A program made the position numbers and the translations under genes. The notes beneath the pieces were generated by a model. It was not told where the DNA came from, ran no database searches, and saw only the letters and a program-made list of their open reading frames with translations. Positions 14,848 through 20,806 of a stretch of DNA of 21,629 bases are shown piece by piece (within the stretch, counting starts at the first letter, position 1; each line of letters starts with the position of its first letter). The stretch comes from Oscillospiraceae bacterium. Lineage in GTDB: Bacteria > Bacillota > Clostridia > Oscillospirales > Oscillospiraceae. The stretch covers positions 1 through 21,629 of the forward strand of contig JAHHSE010000010.1 of assembly GCA_020025395.1 (NCBI GenBank), given 5' to 3'.

Positions 14848-14876
14848 TTTACTTTTTGTAATCTCCACACTATACT
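14848..14876 (+). promoter_or_regulatory. Promoter of the XRE regulator-lepA unit
   Basis: TTTACT (14848-14853) and TATACT (14871-14876) are separated by 17 bases. The leader to the chosen ATG at 14917 is about 34 nucleotides. Confidence 0.65.
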
Positions 14877-14916
14877 AATACACATTGTTTAGAATGATAC
14901 GGAAGGCGTGTTGACA

Positions 14917-15600
14917 ATGAACCCGGATTTTTCTCGCTCCCTCTCGCTGCTGCGGCAGGAGAAGGGGGTCTCTCAGCGCTCGGCGGCCAAGGACCTGGGC
15001 ATCTCCCAGGCCCTGCTGTCCCACTATGAAAACGGGATCAGAGAGCCGGGCCTTGCCTTTGTGGTAAAGGCCTGTGACTACTATAATGTGTCGGCGGATT
15101 TTATTCTGGGCCGAAGCCTCAGCCGGGACGGGACCACCATCTTTGATGTGGACACCCTGCCCGATGCCAGTCAGGACAGGGACAATGTTCTCCACGGCAG
15201 CGTGATGGCCACCCTGTCAAAAAAACTGCTGGTAAACTCGGTGAGCGTTCTTTTTGACCTGCTGGGAAAGCTGGGGAAGCGGGACGCCATCAAGGCGGCC
15301 TCCGACTATCTGGGGCTGGCGATCTATCAGCTGTTTCGCCACCTCTACCGGGCGGAGGGGACCCGGAACGAGGAGTTTTTTGCCCTGCCCTCCGGAAAGT
15401 TCCTTCTGGGCGCCCCGGATGCGGAGATGACCTTCTGCAAGCTGGATTATGTGGAGGCTCTGGAGGAGCATGGGAAGGAGAAGGGGACCTTCCCCGACCT
15501 GGGGAACGAGGCCCTTACCCGGAACTATCCCGGACAGTATCAGTCCCTGCTCCAGATCATCCACACCACCGGGGACCGGATCGGAAAGCGGAACGGATGA
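14917..15600 (+). CDS. XRE-family helix-turn-helix regulator
   Basis: The N-terminal 60 or so residues form a Cro/C1-type helix-turn-helix. Helices 2 and 3 are within VSQRSAAKDLGISQALLSHY, followed by ENGIREPGLAFVVKACDYYNVSADFILGRS. The remaining 160 residues are helical and not recognised; they lack a peptidase, sensor or membrane motif and may serve dimerisation or ligand binding. A GTG at 14908 is one base from GGAAGG (14901-14906). The ATG at 14917, ten bases away, is a better start and gives 227 residues. It diverges from pta and is followed by lepA after 58 bases with no terminator, so the two are probably co-transcribed. Targets are unknown; pta and itself are candidates. Confidence 0.87.
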   Translation: MNPDFSRSLSLLRQEKGVSQRSAAKDLGISQALLSHYENGIREPGLAFVVKACDYYNVSADFILGRSLSRDGTTIFDVDTLPDASQDRDNVLHGSVMATLSKKLLVNSVSVLFDLLGKLGKRDAIKAASDYLGLAIYQLFRHLYRAEGTRNEEFFALPSGKFLLGAPDAEMTFCKLDYVEALEEHGKEKGTFPDLGNEALTRNYPGQYQSLLQIIHTTGDRIGKRNG

Positions 15601-15658
15601 CCCCCTCCCCTCTCATCACTGATTGAAACCCACCATGTTCCCAAGGAGGTTTTTTCCT

Positions 15659-17467
15659 ATGACAGATCAATCCAAAATCAGAAATTTTTCCATCATCGCC
15701 CATATCGATCATGGAAAATCCACCCTGTCCGACCGGCTGATTGAGGTCTGCGGGGCGGTGACCCAGCGGGAGATGTCCAGTCAGCTCCTGGACAATATGG
15801 AGCTGGAGCGGGAGCGGGGCATTACCATTAAGGCCCGTGCGGTCCGACTCAACTATCAGGCACAGGATGGGGAGACCTATGAGCTTAACCTCATCGACAC
15901 ACCGGGCCATGTGGACTTTAACTATGAGGTGAGCCGCTCTCTGGCCGCCTGTGAGGGGGCGGTCCTGGTGGTGGATGCCGCTCAGGGCATTGAGGCCCAG
16001 ACCCTGGCCAACACCTATTTGGCTCTGGAGCATGATCTGGAGATCCGCCCGGTGCTGAACAAGATTGACCTTCCCGCCGCCGACCCCCAGCGGGTGAAGA
16101 ACGAGATCGAGGATATCGTGGGTCTGCCCGCCCAGGAGGCCCCGGAGATCTCCGCCAAAATGGGGATCAACATCCCCGCCGTTCTGGAGGACATCGTCAA
16201 AAATGTCCCCGCCCCCAAAGGGGACCCCGGCGCGCCTCTCCGGGCTTTGATCTTTGACAGCCAGTACGATCCCTATCGGGGGGTCATTGTCTATTTCCGT
16301 GTGATGGAGGGGACCGTCCGCACGGGGATGCAGGTGAAAATGATGGCCTCCGGGGGAAAGTATGAGGTATTGGAGTGCGGTCATCTCCTCCCTCTGGGGA
16401 TGGAGCCGTGCGGGGAGCTGATCGCCGGGGAGGTGGGCTACTTCACCGCCTCCATCAAGAATGTGAAGGACACCCAGGTGGGAGATACCATCACCGAGGG
16501 GATCCGGCCTGCGGAGACTCCGCTCCCCGGCTACCGTCCCGCCCGGCCCATGGTTTACTGCGGGGTTTATACCGAGGATGGGAGCAAGTATCCCGACCTG
16601 CGGGACGCTCTGGACAAGCTGCAGCTTAACGACGCCTCCCTCTCCTTTGAGCCGGAATCCTCTGCGGCCCTGGGCTTTGGCTTCCGCTGCGGCTTTTTGG
16701 GGATGCTCCACATGGAGATCATCCAGGAGCGGCTGGAGCGGGAATTTGACCTGGACCTTATCACCACCCTCCCCTCGGTGATCTATGAAATTACCAAAAC
16801 CGACGGGACGACGATTCAGGTGGATAATCCCCACAACTATCCGGATCCGGGCCAGATCGCGGAGGCCAGAGAGCCTTACGCCAAGGTCTCCATCCTCTCT
16901 CCCCCGGACTATGTGGGGAACATCATGCCCATGTGTCAGGAGCGGAGGGCGGAGTTCCGGGATATGCAGTATCTGGACACCAATCTGGTGGAGCTTCACT
17001 ACTCCATGCCCTTAAATGAGATCATCTATGACTTCTTTGACACCCTGAAGGCCAGAACCAAGGGCTATGCCTCCCTGGACTATGAGCTGGAGCATTATCG
17101 CAGCTCTGACCTGGTGAAGGTGGACCTGCTCCTCAACGGGGATCAGGTGGATGCCCTTTCCTTTATCGCCCATCGGGACAAGGCCTATGCCAGGGCCCGC
17201 CGTCTGTGTGAAAAGCTGAAGGAAAATATCCCCCGTCAGCTTTTCGAGGTCCCGGTTCAGGCGGCCATTGGGGGAAAGGTCATCGCCAGAGAGACGGTGA
17301 AGGCCATGCGGAAGGATGTGCTGGCCAAGTGCTACGGCGGTGATATCACCCGAAAGAAGAAGCTGCTGGAAAAGCAGAAGGAAGGCAAAAAGAAGATGCG
17401 GAGCCTGGGCACGGTACAGATCCCAACCGAGGCCTTCATGGCGGTGCTGAAGCTGGACGAGGAATAA
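15659..17467 (+). CDS. lepA: Elongation factor 4 (LepA), ribosome back-translocating GTPase
   Basis: LepA/EF4 is a translational GTPase that binds the ribosome and affects initiation, 30S assembly and recovery from stalled states. G1 is AHIDHGKST (residues 14-22), G3 DTPGH (80-84) and G4 NKID (134-137). Next come domains resembling EF-G II, III and V. The LepA-specific C-terminal domain includes YKFQ-free segments such as AKCYGGDITRKKKLLEKQKE and KKKMRSLGTVQIP. The length of 602 residues is normal. The longest frame starts at a TTG at 15623, but AAGGAGGT (15643-15650) eight bases before the ATG at 15659 sets the start. It is probably expressed from the promoter of the preceding regulator gene and ends at a clear terminator. 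Confidence 0.98.
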   Translation: MTDQSKIRNFSIIAHIDHGKSTLSDRLIEVCGAVTQREMSSQLLDNMELERERGITIKARAVRLNYQAQDGETYELNLIDTPGHVDFNYEVSRSLAACEGAVLVVDAAQGIEAQTLANTYLALEHDLEIRPVLNKIDLPAADPQRVKNEIEDIVGLPAQEAPEISAKMGINIPAVLEDIVKNVPAPKGDPGAPLRALIFDSQYDPYRGVIVYFRVMEGTVRTGMQVKMMASGGKYEVLECGHLLPLGMEPCGELIAGEVGYFTASIKNVKDTQVGDTITEGIRPAETPLPGYRPARPMVYCGVYTEDGSKYPDLRDALDKLQLNDASLSFEPESSAALGFGFRCGFLGMLHMEIIQERLEREFDLDLITTLPSVIYEITKTDGTTIQVDNPHNYPDPGQIAEAREPYAKVSILSPPDYVGNIMPMCQERRAEFRDMQYLDTNLVELHYSMPLNEIIYDFFDTLKARTKGYASLDYELEHYRSSDLVKVDLLLNGDQVDALSFIAHRDKAYARARRLCEKLKENIPRQLFEVPVQAAIGGKVIARETVKAMRKDVLAKCYGGDITRKKKLLEKQKEGKKKMRSLGTVQIPTEAFMAVLKLDEE

Positions 17468-17473
17468 GACCTC

Positions 17474-17509
17474 AGGACAGCCCCTGGTCACACAGGGGCT
17501 GTCCTTTTT
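17474..17509 (+). terminator. Intrinsic terminator after lepA
   Basis: A perfect 13-bp stem (17474-17486 with 17493-17505), loop GTCACA, and five T residues (17505-17509). It begins six bases after the lepA stop. Confidence 0.95.
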
Positions 17510-17568
17510 ACTGGGAGGAAATTCGGTCTTTTCTCCGCAGGAAACAGAAAAAATGTTCGACTCCTTTC

Positions 17569-17597
17569 TTGACAAAATAGAACGAATGTTGTATATT
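17569..17597 (+). promoter_or_regulatory. Near-consensus promoter with a LexA-like sequence in the spacer
   Basis: TTGACA (17569-17574) and TATATT (17592-17597) are 17 bases apart. The spacer contains GAAC-GAAT-GTTG (17580-17591). This matches 11 of 14 positions of the Bacillus LexA consensus CGAACRNRYGTTYC, missing the first and the last two. The -35 region TTGACAAAA also forms a nine-base inverted repeat with TTTTGTCAA (17597-17605) just past the -10. A 12-base perfect palindrome, GTTCCATGGAAC, lies at 17612-17623, right after the predicted start. Promoter confidence is high; operator identity is speculative. Confidence 0.75.
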
Positions 17598-17711
17598 TTT
17601 GTCAAACAACAGTTCCATGGAACAAAGAAACGAGAAGACGCTGTCTGATTGGGTTTTAAAGTTCCGAAAACCGGGCAGGATAAGATCAGGAAAAAAAGGA
17701 GGAGACAGAAT

Positions 17712-17795
17712 ATGCGGGTAGGTACTTATTGCATCAGCTGGGCAGCCATTGTGTTGGGGGTTTCCCTCCTGCTCCGGGTGTTCGGTGTGGGATGA
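17712..17795 (+). CDS. Small hydrophobic membrane peptide, 27 residues, unknown function
   Basis: An ATG at 17712 has AAGGAGGAG about eight bases upstream, as good as any ribosome binding site in the window. It opens a 27-codon frame ending in TGA at 17793-17795. The product starts MRVGTYCISWAAIVLG and continues as a hydrophobic helix with one arginine near the C-terminus (LLLRVFGVG). Residues 6-21 would span the membrane. It lies about 108 nucleotides downstream of a near-consensus promoter start point and 268 bases before rpsO. Size and hydrophobicity recall small SOS-linked or type I toxin peptides such as TisB, but there is no clear sequence similarity that I can assert. It could also be a leader peptide of the rpsO transcript. 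Confidence 0.55.
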   Translation: MRVGTYCISWAAIVLGVSLLLRVFGVG

Positions 17796-17814
17796 GGGCA
17801 CCCTTTCGGGGGGA

Positions 17815-17876
17815 GGGCGGTGGGAGAGCTTCCAGGCCCAATGGCAGACCGTTGGGCGCGAAAGCTCCCGCCGCCC
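17815..17876 (+). ncRNA. Nested stable RNA hairpin downstream of the small peptide ORF
   Basis: GGGCGGTGGGAG (17815-17826) pairs with CTCCCGCCGCCC (17865-17876), 12 pairs with one G-U. It continues for three more pairs after a two-base bulge. Inside is a second stem, GCCCAATGG (17836-17844) with CCGTTGGGC (17849-17857), nine pairs closed by the loop CAGA. No U-tract follows, so it is not an intrinsic terminator. The wobble pair and nested stems suggest a structured RNA element in the 3' untranslated region of the small ORF or the far-upstream leader of rpsO. No known family is recognised. Confidence 0.5.
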
Positions 17877-17917
17877 CTGTTTCCTGATGGGAAAACGGAA
17901 AAAAGGAGAAAATACAC

Positions 17918-17946
17918 TTGCCTTTTCCATCAAACTGTGATACTTT
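17918..17946 (+). promoter_or_regulatory. Possible rpsO promoter
   Basis: TTGCCT (17918-17923) and TACTTT (17941-17946) are 17 bases apart. The -10 is poor; GATACT or TATTAT nearby could serve instead. No terminator separates this from the promoter at 17569, so rpsO may also be read from there. Confidence 0.4.
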
Positions 17947-17970
17947 ATTATGGCACTTTGTGCATCCCTT

Positions 17971-18056
17971 CCGCTTAGTTTCGGGAAAGCGGCAATGTTT
18001 CCGTTGTCTCCACCCGCCCGTTACTCAGCCCAGAGGGAAATTGACTGAAAGGTGGA
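17971..18056 (+). promoter_or_regulatory. Structured rpsO leader, possible S15 autoregulatory element
   Basis: The leader has a hairpin CCGCTT/AAGCGG (17971-17992) containing a smaller TTTC/GGAAA pairing. It also has TCCACC (18009-18014), complementary to GGTGGA (18051-18056), which is the ribosome binding site of rpsO. Upstream GTTTCC can compete for the same bases by pairing with GGAAAC. S15 is known to repress its own mRNA through different leader folds in several bacteria, so such a switch is plausible here. Confidence 0.45.
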
Positions 18057-18063
18057 AACACAC

Positions 18064-18330
18064 ATGATCCGCAAGGAAGACAAGACCGCTGTCATCGCGG
18101 CCAACCGCACCCACGAGACCGATACCGGCTCCCCCGAGGTCCAGATTGCCATTCTCACCGCCCGTATCAACGAGCTCACCGAGCATCTGAAGGTCCACAA
18201 GCAGGACAATCACTCCCGCCGCGGCCTGCTGAAGATGGTCGGTAAGCGCCGCAAGATGCTGGACTATCTGATGGCCAAGGACATTGAGCGTTACCGTGCC
18301 ATCATCGCCAAGCTGGGCATCCGTAAGTAA
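18064..18330 (+). CDS. rpsO: Small ribosomal subunit protein S15
   Basis: S15 binds the three-way junction of 16S rRNA helices 20-22 early in 30S assembly. The 88-residue product has the S15 hallmarks: TGSPEVQIAILTARINELTEHL (given here as the stretch from residue 24 on), then the RNA-contact motif HSRRGLLKMVGKRRKMLDYL. The GTG at 18052 lies inside the ribosome binding site and is rejected. The ATG at 18064 is eight bases after AAAGGTGG. It is followed by a terminator and then pnp, the conserved rpsO-pnp arrangement of bacteria. Its leader may fold over the ribosome binding site. Confidence 0.98.
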   Translation: MIRKEDKTAVIAANRTHETDTGSPEVQIAILTARINELTEHLKVHKQDNHSRRGLLKMVGKRRKMLDYLMAKDIERYRAIIAKLGIRK

Positions 18331-18370
18331 AAAAACAGGGAGCGGTGCAGAGGGCACCGCTCCTGTTTTT
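18331..18370 (+). terminator. Terminator or attenuator between rpsO and pnp
   Basis: Bases from 18331 (AAAAACAGG) to 18348 pair with 18354-18370, with one bulged G and the loop AGAGG, ending in five T residues. It directly follows the rpsO stop. Because no clear separate pnp promoter is seen, partial readthrough probably feeds pnp. Confidence 0.88.
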
Positions 18371-18378
18371 GCAAAAAA

Positions 18379-18491
18379 CCCGAAAAAGGAGGAGGGTCTC
18401 CGCTTTTTTAGCAGTTGAAAATGGGATTTGGCCTGGCCCGAACCCTGTTTTCAAGTGCTAAAGGGCGTACCGCCTCCCCGAAAAAGGAGGA
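18379..18491 (+). promoter_or_regulatory. Structured pnp leader with long stem and masked ribosome binding site
   Basis: Two 15-base arms, 18407-18421 and 18448-18462, pair except for one central G-G mismatch, around a 26-base partly self-paired loop. Downstream, CCTCC (18473-18477) can pair with GGAGG (18486-18490), the pnp ribosome binding site, across an eight-base loop. A 15-base sequence CCCGAAAAAGGAGGA occurs twice, at 18379-18393 and 18477-18491, so a copy of the ribosome binding site sits before the stem with no ORF behind it. This resembles the PNPase-controlled pnp leader of E. coli in layout, not in sequence. Confidence 0.5.
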
Positions 18492-18497
18492 AACTTT

Positions 18498-20648
18498 ATG
18501 GCAACCATCATCACGCAGAAGCAGTTCCCCAACCACAAGGTCTATCGGACCGAGATTGCAGGCCGGCCCTTCTCCATCGAGGTAGGCAAGACGGCCGAGC
18601 TTGCAAACGCCTCCGCCATGGTGCGCTATGGCGACACCACGGTTCATGTGGCCATCTGCGCCTCCCCCCGTCCCCGGGACGGGATTGACTTCTTTCCTTT
18701 GAGCGTGGAGTTTGAGGAGAAGCTGTACGCCGTGGGCCGGATCCCCGGCTCTTTCATGCGCCGGGAGGGGCGTCCCTCCCTCCCTGCCGTGCTGGCCTCC
18801 CGCCTCATTGACCGCCCCTGCCGTCCCCTCTTTCCCTATGATTTTCGGAACGATGTGTGCATCACCTGCACCGTGATGAGTGTGGACCGGGACTGCTCCC
18901 CCGAGGTGACCGCCATGATCGGCGTGTCCGCCTGTCTCTCCTACTCCGACATTCCCTGGGCGGGACCCATCGGCTGTCTGGAGGTGGGTTACTGTGATGG
19001 ACAGATTGTCATGAACCCCAATCAGGAGCAGCGGAAAACCTCCCAGATGGATGTGACTGTGGCCGCGACCGCCGGCAAGGTGGTTATGATTGAGGCCGGG
19101 GCCAGAGAGATTCCCGATGAGATCATGTATGAGGGCATCGTGAAGGCCCATGAGGAGATCCGCAAGCAGGTGGAGTTTATCAACGGCATCGTGGCGGAGA
19201 TCGGAAAGCCGAAGATGGAGTATGAGCACGCCGACTTTAATCAGGCCCTATTTGACGACATTGTGGAAACCTTCATGGATGAGGCCAGGGCCGCCATGGA
19301 TACGGACGACAAAAATGTGCGGGAGAGCCGCTGGAACGCCATGATTGACCACTGGCACGAGAAGTATCTGGAGCAGTACCCCGACATGGACAAGTACCTG
19401 GAGGAGTTTACCTATAAGTTCCAGAAGAAGATTGTCAAGGCCTGGCTCTTGGAGGGTCACCGGGTGGACGGACGGAAGAAGAATGAGATCCGTCCTCTGG
19501 CTGCCGAGGTTGGGGTCCTGCCCAAGGTCCACGGCTCCGGGATGTTTACCCGTGGTCAGACCCAGGTGCTGTCCGTGGCTACGCTGAATACCCTCTCCGC
19601 CGCCCAGAAGCTGGATACCATCTGGGAAGAGGAGGAGAAGCGGTATATGCACCACTACAACTTCCCCCCCTACTCCGTGGGTGAGGCCCGTGCCCCCCGG
19701 TCCACCAACCGCCGGGAGTACGGCCACGGCTATCTGGCCGAGCGGGCTCTGGAGCCTGTTCTCCCCTCGGTGGAGGAGTTTCCCTACGCCATCCGGGTGG
19801 TCTCCGAGGTTCTGTCCTCCAACGGCTCCACCTCTCAGGGCTCCATCTGCGGCTCCACCCTGGCCCTCATGGATGCGGGCGTACCCATTAAGGCCCCTGT
19901 GGCGGGCATCTCCTCCGGCCTGATCCAGGACGATGACGGCTCCTTCCAGACCTTTATTGACATCCAGGGCGTGGAGGACTTCCACGGCGAGATGGACTTT
20001 AAGGTGGCCGGCACCAAGAAAGGGATCACCGCCATTCAGATGGACCTGAAAAACGATGGTCTGACCCATGAGATCATCAAGGAGGCCCTGGAGATTACCC
20101 GGGATGCCCGGTTTGCCATTCTGGATGAGATTATGCTCCCCTGTATCTCCCAGCCCCGCCCCGAAGTGAGCGAGACCGCCCCCAAGATGGTGAAAATGAA
20201 GATTGACACCGATAAGATCCGGGAGGTCATCGGCTCCGGCGGCAAGGTGATTCAGAAAATCTGTGCCGACACCGGTGCCAAGATTGACATTGAGGACGAT
20301 GGCACCATCTATATCGCGGGGGTGGATAAGGCCTCCTGCGATGCCGCCAGAAAGATGATTGAGACCATCGTCTTTGTCCCGGAGGTGGGGGCTTTGTACT
20401 ATGGCAAGGTGGTCCGCATCCTCCAGTTTGGCGCCTTTGTGGAGCTGGCTCCCGGCAAGGACGGCATGGTCCATATCTCCAAGCTGGCGGATCGCCGGGT
20501 GGAGAAGGTGGAGGATGTGGTCAACATCGGGGATATGATCTGGGTCAAGGTCACCGAGATTGATGAGAAGGGCCGGGTCAACCTCTCCTACCGGGATGCC
20601 CTGAAGGAGATCGAGGCCAGGAAGGCCGCGGGCGAACCCATTCAGTAA
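18498..20648 (+). CDS. pnp: Polyribonucleotide nucleotidyltransferase (PNPase)
   Basis: PNPase degrades RNA 3' to 5' by phosphorolysis and can add tails; it is a trimer and part of the RNA degradosome. The 716 residues contain the first RNase PH domain (FSIEVGKTAELANASAMVRYGD at about 25-46, then GRIPGSFMRREGRPS), a helical linker, and a second RNase PH domain with FTRGQTQVLSVATL, SNGSTSQGSICGSTLALMD and GEMDFKVAGTKKG. A KH domain follows with the loop GSGG at 579-582, and then an S1 domain from about residue 630 (YYGKVVRILQFGAFVEL). All domains are complete and length is typical. The ATG follows AAAGGAGG by seven bases. It is the second gene of the rpsO-pnp unit and may be autoregulated through its leader. 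Confidence 0.98.
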   Translation: MATIITQKQFPNHKVYRTEIAGRPFSIEVGKTAELANASAMVRYGDTTVHVAICASPRPRDGIDFFPLSVEFEEKLYAVGRIPGSFMRREGRPSLPAVLASRLIDRPCRPLFPYDFRNDVCITCTVMSVDRDCSPEVTAMIGVSACLSYSDIPWAGPIGCLEVGYCDGQIVMNPNQEQRKTSQMDVTVAATAGKVVMIEAGAREIPDEIMYEGIVKAHEEIRKQVEFINGIVAEIGKPKMEYEHADFNQALFDDIVETFMDEARAAMDTDDKNVRESRWNAMIDHWHEKYLEQYPDMDKYLEEFTYKFQKKIVKAWLLEGHRVDGRKKNEIRPLAAEVGVLPKVHGSGMFTRGQTQVLSVATLNTLSAAQKLDTIWEEEEKRYMHHYNFPPYSVGEARAPRSTNRREYGHGYLAERALEPVLPSVEEFPYAIRVVSEVLSSNGSTSQGSICGSTLALMDAGVPIKAPVAGISSGLIQDDDGSFQTFIDIQGVEDFHGEMDFKVAGTKKGITAIQMDLKNDGLTHEIIKEALEITRDARFAILDEIMLPCISQPRPEVSETAPKMVKMKIDTDKIREVIGSGGKVIQKICADTGAKIDIEDDGTIYIAGVDKASCDAARKMIETIVFVPEVGALYYGKVVRILQFGAFVELAPGKDGMVHISKLADRRVEKVEDVVNIGDMIWVKVTEIDEKGRVNLSYRDALKEIEARKAAGEPIQ

Positions 20649-20722
20649 ACACTCCCCCGCATCTGCCCATTTGAAGGGACCTCAAAAAGTCAGACCATCT
20701 TTTAAAATGGTTCAAGCTGCCG

Positions 20723-20763
20723 AAAGGGCCTGCTGTCTGCGCAAAGCAGACGGCAGGCCCTTT
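20723..20763. terminator. Terminator hairpin between convergent pnp and GH13 genes
   Basis: An 18-bp stem (20723-20740 with 20746-20763, one G-T pair) and loop GCAAA. Each strand ends in only three T residues, so termination may be less efficient than at the other hairpins. The 74-base stretch between pnp and the hairpin also contains ACCAT/ATGGT around TTTTAAAA (20694-20711); no gene is seen there. Confidence 0.82.
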
Positions 20764-20806
20764 CACTCTGTCTAACAAATGAGGTGCAGTGGGCGGACGC
20801 TGGGGG

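Noticed and set aside
15557..16999. Minus-strand ORF of 480 codons opposite lepA
   Set aside because: The lepA frame has all GTPase motifs and a strong ribosome binding site; the opposite frame is a shadow.
17508..17933. Minus-strand ORF of 141 codons in the lepA-rpsO gap
   Set aside because: It overlaps the lepA terminator, the promoter and the hairpin, lacks a ribosome binding site, and has no recognisable motif.
17749..17940. Plus-strand ORF of 63 codons after the small peptide
   Set aside because: It starts at a GTG without a ribosome binding site inside the small peptide ORF and runs through the nested hairpin.
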